A stretch of DNA of 35,264 nt from Actinomadura sp. BRA 177 (GTDB lineage Bacteria; Actinomycetota; Actinomycetes; Streptosporangiales; Streptosporangiaceae). The stretch is from positions 1 through 35,264 of the forward strand of contig NZ_JABXFD010000383.1 of assembly GCF_013372625.1 (NCBI RefSeq). Reading direction: 5' to 3'. A program made the translations under genes and the position numbers. The notes below the pieces were generated by a model. That model saw nothing but the letters and a program-made list of their open reading frames with translations. It was not told the DNA's origin and did not search any database. Positions 18,109-27,726 of this stretch are shown piece after piece. Each line of letters begins with the position of its first letter. Within the stretch, counting starts at the first letter, position 1.

Positions 18109-19383
18109 GTGGCACGCATCGGCGACGGTGGTGATCTGCTCAAGTGCTCGTTCTGCGGGAAGAGCCAGAAGCAGGTCAAGAAGCTCATCGCGGGTCCGGG
18201 CGTGTACATCTGCGACGAGTGCATCGATCTCTGCAACGAGATCATCGAGGAGGAGCTCTCCGAGACCTCCGACCTCAAGTGGGACAACCTGCCCAAGCCG
18301 CGGGAGATCTACGAGTTCCTCGACTCCTACGTCATCGGGCAGGACTCGGCGAAGAAGGCGCTGTCCGTCGCCGTGTACAACCACTACAAGCGGATCCAGT
18401 CGGGCGACGGCGGCCGGGACGACCCGGTCGAGATCGGCAAGTCGAACATCCTGCTGCTCGGCCCGACCGGATCCGGTAAGACGCTGCTCGCGCAGACGCT
18501 CGCCAAACTCCTCAACGTCCCGTTCGCCATCGCGGACGCCACGGCGCTGACGGAGGCCGGATACGTCGGGGAGGACGTCGAGAACATCCTCCTCAAACTG
18601 ATCCAGGCGGCCGACTACGACGTCAAGAAGGCCGAGACCGGGATCATCTACATCGACGAGGTCGACAAGGTCGCCCGCAAGAGCGAGAACCCGTCGATCA
18701 CCCGGGACGTCTCGGGAGAGGGCGTCCAGCAGGCCCTGCTGAAGATCCTGGAGGGCACCACCGCGAGCGTCCCGCCGCAGGGCGGCCGCAAGCACCCGCA
18801 CCAGGAGTTCATCCAGATCGACACCACGAACGTGCTGTTCATCTGCGGCGGCGCGTTCGCCGGGCTGGAGAAGATCGTCGAGTCCCGGGTCGGCAAGCAG
18901 GGCATGGGCTTCGGCGCGCAGATCCGCTCCAAGTCCGACTTCGAGGTGTCGTCGGCCGTGCTCGGCGACGTGATGCCCGAGGACCTGCTGAAGTTCGGGA
19001 TGATCCCGGAGTTCATCGGCCGGCTCCCGGTGATCACCTCGGTGCACAACCTGGACCGCGAGGCCCTGATCAACATCCTCACCGAGCCGAAGAACGCGCT
19101 GGTCCGCCAGTACCACCGCCTCTTCGAACTCGACGGGGTCGACCTGGAGTTCACCGACGACGCCCTGGAGGCGATCGCCGACCAGGCCATCCTGCGCGGC
19201 ACCGGCGCCCGCGGCCTCCGCGCCATCATGGAGGAGGTCCTCCTCTCCGTGATGTACGAGGTCCCGAGCCGCCAGGACGTCGCCCGCGTAGTGATCACCC
19301 GTGAGGCCGTCCTGGAACACGTCAACCCGACCCTCGTCCCCCGGGACCGCCCCAAGCGCGAACCGCGCGAGAAGTCGGCGTAG
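18109..19383 (+). CDS. clpX: ATP-dependent Clp protease ATP-binding subunit ClpX
   Basis: Hexameric AAA+ unfoldase that feeds substrates to ClpP. 424 residues, the normal length. The N-terminal zinc-binding domain has [10 protein letters not shown] and CDECIDLC (Cys13, 16, 35, 38). Walker A is GPTGSGKT, Walker [10 protein letters not shown], and the ClpP-docking loop lies in the KQGMGFGAQ region (IGF-type loop). The sensor-2 motif GARGLR is near the end. GTG start with AAGGAG upstream. A terminator follows the stop within 20 bp. Confidence 0.97.
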   Translation: MARIGDGGDLLKCSFCGKSQKQVKKLIAGPGVYICDECIDLCNEIIEEELSETSDLKWDNLPKPREIYEFLDSYVIGQDSAKKALSVAVYNHYKRIQSGDGGRDDPVEIGKSNILLLGPTGSGKTLLAQTLAKLLNVPFAIADATALTEAGYVGEDVENILLKLIQAADYDVKKAETGIIYIDEVDKVARKSENPSITRDVSGEGVQQALLKILEGTTASVPPQGGRKHPHQEFIQIDTTNVLFICGGAFAGLEKIVESRVGKQGMGFGAQIRSKSDFEVSSAVLGDVMPEDLLKFGMIPEFIGRLPVITSVHNLDREALINILTEPKNALVRQYHRLFELDGVDLEFTDDALEAIADQAILRGTGARGLRAIMEEVLLSVMYEVPSRQDVARVVITREAVLEHVNPTLVPRDRPKREPREKSA

Positions 19384-19397
19384 GCGAGACCTACGGG

Positions 19398-19425
19398 AAC
19401 GCCCTCGGCACGTGCCGGGGGCGTT
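19398..19425 (+). terminator. Terminator after clpX
   Basis: AACGCCCTCGGCAC runs into GTGCCGGGGGCGTT, a 28-bp hairpin complementary throughout except for one T-G wobble, followed by TTCGCG. It lies 14 bases after the clpX stop and faces the convergent response-regulator gene. Confidence 0.75.
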
Positions 19426-19462
19426 TCGCGTTGTGCGGGTTCAGCGGAGAGCGCGCGGGGGC

Positions 19463-20119
19463 CTAGCGCGGGGTTGATTCGCCGAGGCCGGCTTCGCGGG
19501 CCACGACGATGGCCTGGGCGCGGTCGGCGACGTGCAGCTTCATGAAGATGTTCGAGACGTGGTTGCGGACGGTCTTCTGGCTGAGGAAGAGCGTCCCGGC
19601 GATCTCGGCGTTGCTGCGGCCCTGCGCGATGAGTTCCAGGACCTCGCGCTCCCGCTCGGTCAGCTCGGGGAACGCGGCCTGCCGCGGGTCCGGCATGTCG
19701 GTGAAGTAGGTGAGGACGCGGCGGGCGATCTCCGGGCCGTAGATGGCCTCGCCGGCCGCGACCGCGCGGACGGCGCGGGCGATCTCCTCGGCGCCGGACT
19801 CCTTGAGCAGGTAGCCGCGGGCGCCGGCGCGCATCGCCGCGAAGACGGAGTCGTCGTCGCGGAACATGGTCAGCACCAGCACGCCGATGCGCGGGCTCGT
19901 GCGGGTGATGGTGCGGGTGGCCTCGATGCCGTTGCCGCCCGGCATGTGCAGGTCCATGACGACGACGTCCGGCTGCAGCTCGGCGGACAGCCGCACCGCG
20001 TCCGGCCCGTTCTCGGCCTCGCCGACGACCTCGATGCCCAGCGCGTGCAGGAGGCCCTTCAGGCCCTGCCGGAACACCGGGTGGTCGTCGGTGATGAGCA
20101 CCCGGATGGTCTCCGTCAT
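19463..20119 (-). CDS. NarL/LuxR-type response regulator
   Basis: 218 residues. The receiver domain has D11-D12, phospho-acceptor D56 (VVVMDLHMPGGNG) and K106 (GYLLKES). The LuxR output helix-turn-helix reads LTEREREVLELIAQGRSNAEIAGTLFLSQKTVRNHVSNIFMKL. Its ATG directly abuts the stop codon of the kinase gene, so the two are one operon with kinase first. Convergent with clpX. Target genes cannot be predicted from the window. Confidence 0.93.
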   Translation of the reverse strand: MTETIRVLITDDHPVFRQGLKGLLHALGIEVVGEAENGPDAVRLSAELQPDVVVMDLHMPGGNGIEATRTITRTSPRIGVLVLTMFRDDDSVFAAMRAGARGYLLKESGAEEIARAVRAVAAGEAIYGPEIARRVLTYFTDMPDPRQAAFPELTEREREVLELIAQGRSNAEIAGTLFLSQKTVRNHVSNIFMKLHVADRAQAIVVAREAGLGESTPR

Positions 20120-20929
20120 CTACGCCCGCCTTCTTTCGACCGAGGGCCGATGATACCCGGCGGCGTTTCCCGGGGTGCCGAGCGGCAGCTTGACGGCGAC
20201 GAGCGTGCCGCCGCCGTTCCGGGACGTGATCACGCAGCTGCCGCCGACCTCGGCCGCCCACTCCTTCATCGCGGCGAGGCCGCGGCGCGGCGGGACGGAC
20301 GCGGCGGGCCGGTGGCCGCCCCGCGCACCGTCCGGCAGGCCCGGCCCGCTGTCGGCCACCACCAGGTGCAGTTCGGTGTCGCGCTTGAGCCGGACGGACG
20401 CGCAGCTCGCCGGGGCGTGCAGCCGGACGTTCGTCAGCGCCTCCTGCGCGATCCGGTACGCCGCCACCTCCACGGCGGCGGGCAGCCCCGCGGGTTCGCC
20501 GTCGAACCGGACGTCGACCCGCTCGCAGCAGCCGTCCGCGAACGACTCGATGGCGGCGACGAGGCCGAGGTCGTCCAGCGCGGGGGGCCGCAGCCCGTGC
20601 GCCAGGTCGCGGATCTCGCCGACGGCGGTGGCCAGCTTGTTGCGGACGTCGGCGAGCAGCGGATCGGTCCGCTCGGGCTCGCAGGCCAGCGTGATGCGGG
20701 CCGCGTCCAGCGACATGGCGAGGCTGGCGAGCGTCGGCCCGAGCCCGTCGTGCAGGTCGTGCCGCAGCCGCCGCCGCTCCTCCTCCCGGCTGGCGAGGAT
20801 CCGCTCCCGGGACCGCTGCAGGTCGGCGGTGAGCCGGCGGAGGTGAGGGATGGTCGCGGCACGTGCCGCCACGGCCCCCGCGGTGAACGCGCCGGCCAGC
20901 ACGGCGGCGCGTGCCAGTACCGCTCGCAT
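20120..20929 (-). CDS. Histidine kinase with minimal N-terminus
   Basis: 269 residues, short for the HisKA_3 class. The only N-terminal feature is an Ala-rich segment (~3-27) that could be one membrane anchor; no sensory domain precedes the dimerisation helix. RRRLRHDLHDGLGPTLASLAMSL places the phospho-histidine at 60. The ATPase domain has QEALTNVRLHA (N box), DSGPGLP (D box) and RRGLAAMKEWAAEVGG (G box), so catalysis looks intact. It may read a signal through a partner protein, or its real N-terminus may lie further upstream, but no in-frame extension with a ribosome site is evident. Confidence 0.88.
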   Translation of the reverse strand: MRAVLARAAVLAGAFTAGAVAARAATIPHLRRLTADLQRSRERILASREEERRRLRHDLHDGLGPTLASLAMSLDAARITLACEPERTDPLLADVRNKLATAVGEIRDLAHGLRPPALDDLGLVAAIESFADGCCERVDVRFDGEPAGLPAAVEVAAYRIAQEALTNVRLHAPASCASVRLKRDTELHLVVADSGPGLPDGARGGHRPAASVPPRRGLAAMKEWAAEVGGSCVITSRNGGGTLVAVKLPLGTPGNAAGYHRPSVERRRA

Positions 20930-21065
20930 CCCGTCCCTCTCTCTCCGCCCCGGTGTCGCGGACCTTCCGGACCACTACCTTTTCGGACGGGGCGACCCGG
21001 TGTCAGGTGACCTGTGTCCCGACCGTGACGGGAAAACGCTCTCAGCCGAGCGGGCGACGGGTGCG

Positions 21066-21851
21066 TCAGTCCTCCACGTCCTTCCGGATGTTCTTGACGG
21101 TGTCGGACAAGGGCAGCTTCGTGGTCCCGGCCTTGCCCGTCGTATCCGGGATGTGCATGACGATCGCGAACGTGGTCCGCGTGGACCAGGCGCCGAGGAA
21201 GACGGTCGAGGTGACGGTCGTCGGCCGCGTGGCCGTGATGTTCAGCGTGGTGGTCAGACCGACGCCGTCCCCGCCCGCGTCCACCATCTTGCTGGAGGTC
21301 GGGTTGTAGACGACGCCGTCGGGATTGGCGAAGGCGGTGCCGAGGGCGCTGTCGAACGTCTGCTCCGGGTACTTGAACTGGTGGTCCCCGGTGCCGCCCA
21401 CGAACAGGTACTTCTCGTCGCCGGTCCCGTACACGGCGCTCACGAAGCCGGAGACCTTGTAGTCGGTGGCTACGGAGATGGCCCGCTCCAGCTTGTCGGC
21501 CGCCTCCACGCTCTTGGTCTCGGTGTCGTAGTCGCGGCTCATCCCGCCCGCCGTGGCCGGCGTCGACAGTTCGTGGTCGGTGTACGCGAGGTACATGACG
21601 TATCCGCCCGCGCAGAGCATCAGGAACACGACGACGCCCCCGATGAGGAAGCCCAGTGCCTTGTTACCGCCCCCGCGACGCGGCGGCCCGTACGGGGCAC
21701 CGGGGAACGGCCCGCCGGGGCCCGCCGGCCCGCCGTGCGGAATGGCGCCGCCCGGCGGAACCGGGGTGCCGGGAGGCGGCGGGACGGGCCGGCCGTGGGA
21801 CGGCGAGGGGACGGAGGCGACGGCGAGCGGGCCCAGGTTGAGGGGCTGCAT
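21066..21851 (-). CDS. Proline-rich single-TM protein of unknown function; 5' end suspect
   Basis: I do not recognise this protein. As read, it has 261 residues: a Pro/Gly-rich cytoplasmic N-terminus (~22-57, PPPPGTPVPPGG and similar), an RRGGGNK stop-transfer, one membrane segment (~66-90), and a ~170-residue outside domain with beta-strand character (YKVSGFVSAVYGTGDEKYLFVGG; TTTLNITATRPTTVTSTVFLGAW). The layout resembles many actinobacterial membrane-anchored secreted-domain proteins. The first ~27 codons are not trustworthy: they are the mirror image of the ftsI coding start (MQPLNLGPLAVAS against MKRLNVGLLAVAF), joined by a perfect palindrome. The real start has probably been lost in a chimeric join. 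From about residue 35 onward the gene looks genuine. Confidence 0.65.
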   Translation of the reverse strand: MQPLNLGPLAVASVPSPSHGRPVPPPPGTPVPPGGAIPHGGPAGPGGPFPGAPYGPPRRGGGNKALGFLIGGVVVFLMLCAGGYVMYLAYTDHELSTPATAGGMSRDYDTETKSVEAADKLERAISVATDYKVSGFVSAVYGTGDEKYLFVGGTGDHQFKYPEQTFDSALGTAFANPDGVVYNPTSSKMVDAGGDGVGLTTTLNITATRPTTVTSTVFLGAWSTRTTFAIVMHIPDTTGKAGTTKLPLSDTVKNIRKDVED

Positions 21852-21941
21852 CGGGTCGCGCCGGTTGAAGGGCACGCGGCTGCGCGGCCACCCGGCCGGG
21901 GGCCGCGCAGCCGCGTGCCCTTCAACCGGCGCGACCCGATG
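21849..21941. repeat. 93-bp palindrome with 41-bp perfect arms at the ftsI junction
   Basis: Bases 21849-21889 are the exact reverse complement of 21901-21941. The 11-bp centre is an A plus CCCGGCCGGG, itself palindromic. The arms end in CAT and ATG, the start codons of the two flanking reading frames. Beyond the perfect part, symmetry continues about 75 bp further on each side at roughly 75% identity. On the right the arm encodes, in frame with ftsI, PRSRVPFNRRDP, a plausible cytoplasmic tail and not intergenic DNA. This is best explained as a fold-back join. Confidence 0.95.
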
Positions 21942-23657
21942 AAGCGCCTCAACGTGGGCCTGCTCGCCGTCGCGTTCGTGCTGTCGCTGTTCGCCGGGCG
22001 GCTCGTCCAGCTGCAGACGATCGAGTCCGGCAAGTACACCGAGGAGGCGATGCGGCAGCGGATGGCCGAGATCAAGCTGCCCGCCGTCCGCGGCGACATC
22101 ACCGACGCCCAGGGCCATCCCTTCGCCATGACGGTGGAGGCGCGCGCGATCACCGCCGACCCGTCGCTGATCGAGCCCGGGCGGCGGCAGGCGGTCGTGA
22201 ACGCGCTCGCCCCCACGCTCGGCCTGAACCCGGCGACGCTGATGAAGCAGATCAGCAAGGAGGACACGCGGTTCGTGTACCTCGCGCACGGGGTGCGGCC
22301 CGACCAGGCCCGGCTCATCACGTCCTGGAACCTGCCCGGCATCAGGACGCTGCCGGAATACCGCCGCGAGTACCCCAACGATTCGCTGGCGGCGAGCGTC
22401 ATAGGTTTCGTGAACGACACCGGACACGGGGCCGCGGGCCTGGAGAGCTCGCTGGACGGCGTGCTCGCCGGGCGCGAGGGCTGGCAGCGGGTGGAGATCA
22501 GCCTGGAGGGCCAGCACATCCCCATGGGCGAGGACCAGAAGCGCCCCTCCGTGCCCGGCCGCGGCGTCCGGCTCACGCTCCAGCGCGACCTGCAGTTCAA
22601 GGCGCAGGAGGCCATCGAGAAGCAGGTCAGGGCGACGAAGGCGGAGAGCGGCAGCGTGATCGTGATGGACCCGCGCAGCGGGAAGCTGCTCGCGATGGCG
22701 TCGGCGCCCGGGTTCGACCCGAACCACTACACCGAGTCCGACCGGTCCCGCTGGGGCAGCCCTCTCGTCCAGGACGCCTACGAGCCGGGCAGCACCGGGA
22801 AGGTCGTCACGGCCGCCGCCGTCATGGAGCACGGCGGCGTCACCCCGAAGACCCCCTACACCGTCCCCGACAAGATAAAGAAGTACGACGTCGTGTTCCA
22901 TGACTCGCACCCGCACAAGCCGGAGCGGCTCACGTTCGCCGGGGTGCTGGCCAAGTCCAGCAACGTCGGCACCATCATGGCCAGCGAGAGCATCAGCGAG
23001 CAGCAGCTCTACCAGACGCTGCGCGACTTCGGGTTCGGGCAGAAGACCGGCCTGCCGCTGCCCGGTGAGACGCCCGGCCTGCTCAAGCCGCCGGACAAGT
23101 GGTCGGGCACCGACCGCTACCCGATCGCGTTCGGGCAGACGGTGTCGGTGAACGCGGTGCAGATGGCGAGCGTGTACGCGACGATCGCCAACGACGGCGT
23201 CCGCGTCGCCCCGACCCTGGTCGCGGGGACGGTCGGCGAGGACGACGCGTTCACGCCGTCGCCGGCGCCGAAGCGCAAGCAGGTCGTCAGCGCGAAGGTC
23301 GCGCGGCAGATCAGCGACATGCTGGAGGGCGTCACCACCGACGAGGGCACCGCCCCCAAGGCCCAGATCAAGAGGTACCGCGTGGCGGGCAAGACCGGCA
23401 CCGCCGAGATCGTCAACCCGCGCTGCGGCTGCTACGACGGCGGCGGCTATACCGCGTCGTTCGCGGGGTTCGCCCCGGCGGACGATCCGCGGCTGGTCGT
23501 GCAGGTCGTCCTGCAGAAACCCAAGCGGGGCAGCCACTATGGTGGCGATGTGGCCGCGCCGGTCTTCAAGGACGTGATGAGCTTCGCCCTGCAGTCCGAG
23601 AAGATCCCGCCGACGGGGAGCAGGCCGCCGATCATCCAGATCCACGCCCGAGACTGA
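21939..23657 (+). CDS. ftsI: Septal class B penicillin-binding protein (FtsI/PBP3), N-terminus incomplete
   Basis: Transpeptidase that cross-links septal peptidoglycan, acting with the SEDS polymerase FtsW. From the ATG there are 572 residues: a membrane anchor (~4-22), a PBP dimerisation domain (LPAVRGDITDAQGHPFAMTVEA) and a transpeptidase domain with SxxK at S285-K288 (PGSTGK), SxN at S340-N342 and KTG at 485-487. There is no Shine-Dalgarno before this ATG, and the reading frame stays open upstream through PRSRVPFNRRDP, a basic stretch typical of the cytoplasmic tail of actinobacterial FtsI. The true start therefore probably lies upstream and is replaced here by the palindrome. rsmH and ftsL, which normally precede ftsI, are absent. 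The body of the gene is intact. Confidence 0.93.
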   Translation: MKRLNVGLLAVAFVLSLFAGRLVQLQTIESGKYTEEAMRQRMAEIKLPAVRGDITDAQGHPFAMTVEARAITADPSLIEPGRRQAVVNALAPTLGLNPATLMKQISKEDTRFVYLAHGVRPDQARLITSWNLPGIRTLPEYRREYPNDSLAASVIGFVNDTGHGAAGLESSLDGVLAGREGWQRVEISLEGQHIPMGEDQKRPSVPGRGVRLTLQRDLQFKAQEAIEKQVRATKAESGSVIVMDPRSGKLLAMASAPGFDPNHYTESDRSRWGSPLVQDAYEPGSTGKVVTAAAVMEHGGVTPKTPYTVPDKIKKYDVVFHDSHPHKPERLTFAGVLAKSSNVGTIMASESISEQQLYQTLRDFGFGQKTGLPLPGETPGLLKPPDKWSGTDRYPIAFGQTVSVNAVQMASVYATIANDGVRVAPTLVAGTVGEDDAFTPSPAPKRKQVVSAKVARQISDMLEGVTTDEGTAPKAQIKRYRVAGKTGTAEIVNPRCGCYDGGGYTASFAGFAPADDPRLVVQVVLQKPKRGSHYGGDVAAPVFKDVMSFALQSEKIPPTGSRPPIIQIHARD

Positions 23658-23738
23658 CCGCAGCGAGTACCCTCCTCGCCTGTGAGTCCACCACCCCTGT
23701 CCCACCAGTCCCGTTCCGCCCGTACCGAAAGAACAGCC

Positions 23739-25274
23739 ATGCGTCCGACCACCAACCAGGCCCGTCCGCTGAGCGGGCTCGCGGAGCTTTTCGGGATCGA
23801 GTGGAACGGCAGGGACGGTTCGCCGGCCACGGGCATCACCCACGACTCGCGCGCGGTGCGGTCCGGCGACATCTACGCGGCGCTGCCCGGCGCGTGCGCG
23901 CACGGCGCCCAGTTCTCCGGCCAGGCCGCCGACGCGGGCGCGGCGGCGATCCTCACCGACCCCGACGGGTACGACCGGGCTGCGGCGACGGGCCTGCCGG
24001 TCCTCGTGGTGCCGGACGTCCGGGCGCGGCTCGGCGACGCCGCGTCCTGGGTGTACGGCGAGCCGGGACGCGACATCACGCTGATCGGCGTCACCGGCAC
24101 CAGCGGCAAGACCACCACCGTGTTCCTGATCGACGCGGGGCTGCGCGCGGCCGGGATCGAGACGGGCCTGGTCGGCGGCGTCGAGATCCGGGTCGGCGGC
24201 GAGCGGGTGCCGAGCGCGCTCACCACCCCGGAGGCGACCGACCTGCACGCGCTGCTGGCGATGATGCGCGAGCGCGGCGTCGGCGCCGCCGCGATGGAGG
24301 TGTCCAGCCACGCGCTCGTGCAGGGCCGCGTCGGCGGCGCCCGCTACGAGGTCGCGGTGTTCACCAACCTCTCCCAGGACCACCTCGACTACCACCCGAC
24401 CATGCAGGACTACTTCCTCGCGAAGGCGCGCCTGTTCACGCCGGAGTACTCCGGCGTCGGCGTGGTGAACCTGGACGACCACTACGGCCGGGAGCTGCTG
24501 GAGATCGCCACCGTGCCGACGACGACGTTCTCGGCGTCCGGGGACCCGGCGGCCGACTGGCGGGCCGAGGACGTGCGCGTCGGCGCCGACGGCAGCGTGT
24601 TCCGCGTCGTCGGGCCGGGCGGGATCGAGGCGGACGCGGAGGTCCGGCTCGCCGGGCCGTTCAACGTCGCCAACGCGCTCGCCGCGGTCGTCGCGCTGGT
24701 CGAGGCGGGCATCCCGCTGCAGGCCGCCGTGCGCGGGGTCGCGTCGCTGCCCGGCGTCCCGGGCCGGCTGGAGCGCGTCGACGAGGGCCAGGACTTCGTC
24801 ACCCTCGTCGACTACTCGCACAAGCCGGGCGCGGTCGAGGCCGTGCTGACCGCGCTGCGGCCCGTCACCGAGGGGCGGCTCACGCTGGTGCTCGGCTGCG
24901 GCGGCGACCGCGACCGCGGCAAGCGGCCGCTGATGGGGGAGGCCGCCGCGCGGCTGGCCGACACCGCGTACTTCACCAACGACAACCCGAGGTCGGAAGA
25001 TCCGCTCGGGATCCTCGCCGCTATGGTCGAGGGCGGGCTCAAGGTGCCGCAGCCCGAGCGGGCGCACATCGTCGTGGAGCCCGACCGCGCCGCCGCGATC
25101 GAGCTGGCCGTCGGCCGGGCCGGCCGCGGCGACGTCCTCGTCGTCGCGGGCAAGGGCCACGAGCAGGGGCAGAACGTGGCGGGCGAGGTGCATCCGTTCG
25201 ACGACCGCGAGGTCGTCCGCGCGGCGCTCCGCCGCCGGGCACAAGGGACTAGAGGGGACGGGGCGCAGGCGTGA
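23739..25274 (+). CDS. murE: UDP-MurNAc-L-Ala-D-Glu:meso-diaminopimelate ligase
   Basis: Adds the third stem-peptide residue to the cytoplasmic cell wall precursor. 511 residues from this ATG. Mur ligase N-domain: ITHDSRAVRSGDIYAALPG. ATP-binding loop: GVTGTSGKTTT. Central-domain motif: AAMEVSSHAL. C-terminal domain: TLVLGCGGDRDRGKRPLMGEAA and TNDNPRSEDP. The DNPR motif is the known marker for meso-DAP rather than lysine. A GTG at 23682 would add 19 residues; neither start has a strong ribosome site, and the ATG is favoured by family length. Its stop overlaps the murF start by four bases. Confidence 0.95.
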   Translation: MRPTTNQARPLSGLAELFGIEWNGRDGSPATGITHDSRAVRSGDIYAALPGACAHGAQFSGQAADAGAAAILTDPDGYDRAAATGLPVLVVPDVRARLGDAASWVYGEPGRDITLIGVTGTSGKTTTVFLIDAGLRAAGIETGLVGGVEIRVGGERVPSALTTPEATDLHALLAMMRERGVGAAAMEVSSHALVQGRVGGARYEVAVFTNLSQDHLDYHPTMQDYFLAKARLFTPEYSGVGVVNLDDHYGRELLEIATVPTTTFSASGDPAADWRAEDVRVGADGSVFRVVGPGGIEADAEVRLAGPFNVANALAAVVALVEAGIPLQAAVRGVASLPGVPGRLERVDEGQDFVTLVDYSHKPGAVEAVLTALRPVTEGRLTLVLGCGGDRDRGKRPLMGEAAARLADTAYFTNDNPRSEDPLGILAAMVEGGLKVPQPERAHIVVEPDRAAAIELAVGRAGRGDVLVVAGKGHEQGQNVAGEVHPFDDREVVRAALRRRAQGTRGDGAQA

Positions 25275-26653
25275 TCCCACTTCCGCTGGCGACGATCGCG
25301 GAGATCACGGGAGGCACCGTGCACGGGCCCCCGGACGCCGTGGTGAGCGGTCCCGTCGTCATCGACTCGCGCGCCGTCGAGCCCGGGGCGCTGTTCGCGG
25401 CCCTCAAGGGCGAGCGCGCGGACGGGCACGACTTCGCGGCCGGGGCGCTGGCCGCCGGGGCCGCCGCGGTGCTCGCGCAGCGTCCCGCCGAGGGGCCGTG
25501 CGTCGTCGTGCCAGACGTCCAGGAGGCGCTCGGGCGGCTGGCCCGGGGGCTGCTCGACCGGCTGCCGGACGCGACCGTCTTCGCGGTGACCGGCTCGGCG
25601 GGCAAGACGTCCACCAAAGACCTCATCGCGCAGCTGGTGGGCCGCGCCGGGCCGACCGTGCACCCGCCGGGCTCGTTCAACAACGAGATCGGGCTGCCGC
25701 TCACCGTGCTGCGCGCCGACGCCGCGACCCGCCACCTCGTCCTGGAGATGGGCGCGCGGGGGATCGGCCACATCGCCTACCTGACCGGGATCGCGCGGCC
25801 CGACGTCGGGGTGGTGCTGAACGTCGGCACCGCGCACGTCGGGGAGTTCGGCAGCCGGGAGAACATCGCCCGCGCCAAGGGCGAGATCGTGGAGGCGGTG
25901 CCGCCGGGCGGGACCGCCGTCCTCAACGCCGACGACCCGCTCGTCGCCGCGATGGCGTCCCGCACCGAGGGCGAGGTCGTCACGTTCGGCCGCGGCCCCG
26001 ACGCGGCGGTCCGGGCCGTGGACGAGACGCTCGACGAGCAGGGCCGGGCCCGGTTCACCCTCGTCACCCCCGAGGGCACGGCGCCGGTCGCGCTGCGCCT
26101 GCACGGGGCGCACGCCGTCCCGAACGCGCTCGCCGCGGCCGCCGCCGCGCGGGCGGCCGGGCTCGCCCCGGACGCGATCGCCGAAGGACTGTCGGCGGCC
26201 GTGCCGGTCAGCCGGTGGCGGATGGAGGTCACCGAGCGGGCCGACGGGGTGACCGTGGTGAACGACGCCTACAACGCCAACCCCGACTCGACCCGCGCCG
26301 CGCTCGACGTGCTCGTGCACATGGCGCGCGGCCGCCGCGCCTTCGCGGTGCTGGGGGAGATGGCCGAACTCGGCGACTCCGCCGTGGCGGAACATGCCAA
26401 GATCGGGCAGCATGTCGCGCGCAGCGGGATCGCCGGGCTCGTCGTCGTCGGCGCGAACGCGGCGGCGATGGCCGAAGGGGCCGGGCAGGTGGCGTCATGG
26501 ACGGGAGAGTGCGTGCAGGTGGATGACGTCGGCGCGGCGGTGACCGCGCTCAGCGAGCGGCTGGCGCCGCGGGACGTCGTACTGGTGAAGGGCTCTCGCG
26601 TGGCGGGACTGGAACGGGTGGCCGAGGCGCTCCTCGCGGAGGCGGCCCGATGA
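25271..26653 (+). CDS. murF: UDP-MurNAc-tripeptide:D-Ala-D-Ala ligase
   Basis: Adds D-Ala-D-Ala to complete the UDP-MurNAc-pentapeptide. 460 residues. The N-domain shows [25 protein letters not shown], the P-loop is [13 protein letters not shown], substrate and metal contacts lie in [14 protein letters not shown] and LEMGARG, and the C-domain has [10 protein letters not shown], a MurF signature. It starts with GTGA, overlapping the murE stop, and ends with ATGA into mraY, so these genes are translationally coupled. Confidence 0.96.
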   Translation: MIPLPLATIAEITGGTVHGPPDAVVSGPVVIDSRAVEPGALFAALKGERADGHDFAAGALAAGAAAVLAQRPAEGPCVVVPDVQEALGRLARGLLDRLPDATVFAVTGSAGKTSTKDLIAQLVGRAGPTVHPPGSFNNEIGLPLTVLRADAATRHLVLEMGARGIGHIAYLTGIARPDVGVVLNVGTAHVGEFGSRENIARAKGEIVEAVPPGGTAVLNADDPLVAAMASRTEGEVVTFGRGPDAAVRAVDETLDEQGRARFTLVTPEGTAPVALRLHGAHAVPNALAAAAAARAAGLAPDAIAEGLSAAVPVSRWRMEVTERADGVTVVNDAYNANPDSTRAALDVLVHMARGRRAFAVLGEMAELGDSAVAEHAKIGQHVARSGIAGLVVVGANAAAMAEGAGQVASWTGECVQVDDVGAAVTALSERLAPRDVVLVKGSRVAGLERVAEALLAEAAR

Positions 26654-27726
26654 CCAACATCATCATCGCCGCGGGGGTCGCGCTGATCTTCGTGATGGTC
26701 GGCACGCCGGTGTGGATCCGGATCGTGAACCGGCTCGGCTACGGGCAGATGATCCGCGACGAGGGCCCGGAGGCGCACCTCAAGAAGCGCGGCACCCCCA
26801 CGATGGGCGGCGCGGTCTTCATCGTGGGCGCGCTCGTCGGCTACGCGGCGGCGCACCTGGTCACCGGCGAGGAGCCGACGATCTCCGGCGTCCTGGTGCT
26901 GTTCCTGATGACGGGCCTCGGCCTCGTCGGGTTCCTGGACGACTACATCAAGGTGTTCAAGCAGCGCAGCCTCGGCCTGCGCAGCGGCGCCAAGATGATC
27001 GGCATCATCCTGGTCGGCGTCGTGTTCGCGGTCGCGTCGCTGAACTTCCCCAACGGCTACGACATCACCCCCGCCGACCCCCACCTGTCCTTCCTGCGCG
27101 ACTTCGGCCCCTCGATCGGCCCGTACCTGTTCGTGATCTGGGCGCTGCTGCTCATCGCGGCGATGTCCAACGGCGTGAACCTCACCGACGGGCTGGACGG
27201 CCTCGCCGCGGGCCCGGCCGGCATGGTGCTGGCCGCCTACGTGATCATCGGGAACTGGCAGCTGCGCAACAGCTGCGCCGCCGCCCTCGCCCCCAACTGC
27301 TACAGCGTCCGCGACCCCCTCGACCTCGCGGTGGTCGCCGCGGCCATGCTCGGCGGCGTGTTCGGCTTCCTGTGGTGGAACGCCCCGCCCGCGAAGATCT
27401 TCATGGGCGACACCGGCTCGCTGGCCCTCGGCGGCGTGCTGGTCGGCCTCGCCATCCTCACCCGCACCCAGCTGCTGCTCGCCATCCTGTGCGGCCTGAT
27501 CGTGATGATCACCCTGTCGGTGATCATCCAGGTGGGCAGCTTCAAGGTGACCGGGAAGTTCATGCCGCAGCCGAAACGCGTGTTCAAGATGGCCCCGCTG
27601 CAGCACCACTTCGAGCTGTCCGGCTGGGCCGAGACCACGATCGTCGTGCGCTTCTGGCTGATGTCCGCGCTGTTCACCGCGATCGGCATCGGCCTGTTCT
27701 ACCTGGAATGGATGCCGAAGAAGTGA
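26650..27726 (+). CDS. mraY: Phospho-N-acetylmuramoyl-pentapeptide transferase
   Basis: Integral membrane enzyme that moves phospho-MurNAc-pentapeptide onto undecaprenyl phosphate, making lipid I. 358 residues with about ten membrane segments. Invariant sites are present: [14 protein letters not shown] in the first loop, the aspartate-rich [16 protein letters not shown], and [28 protein letters not shown] is the diagnostic MraY loop. Overlaps murF (ATGA) and murD (GTGA). Confidence 0.97.
   Translation: MTNIIIAAGVALIFVMVGTPVWIRIVNRLGYGQMIRDEGPEAHLKKRGTPTMGGAVFIVGALVGYAAAHLVTGEEPTISGVLVLFLMTGLGLVGFLDDYIKVFKQRSLGLRSGAKMIGIILVGVVFAVASLNFPNGYDITPADPHLSFLRDFGPSIGPYLFVIWALLLIAAMSNGVNLTDGLDGLAAGPAGMVLAAYVIIGNWQLRNSCAAALAPNCYSVRDPLDLAVVAAAMLGGVFGFLWWNAPPAKIFMGDTGSLALGGVLVGLAILTRTQLLLAILCGLIVMITLSVIIQVGSFKVTGKFMPQPKRVFKMAPLQHHFELSGWAETTIVVRFWLMSALFTAIGIGLFYLEWMPKK

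Noticed and set aside
21849-21941. Palindrome as insertion-sequence terminal repeats, an attachment site or an origin
   Set aside because: There is no transposase, integrase or target duplication. The arms are ftsI coding sequence, and the outer mirror shows read-error-like differences.
21066-25280. 1404-codon minus-strand ORF spanning the palindrome and antisense to ftsI and murE
   Set aside because: It is a GC-rich shadow frame: everything before codon ~1140 is antisense to clear ftsI and murE genes and shows no domain. Only the last ~260 codons are a plausible protein.
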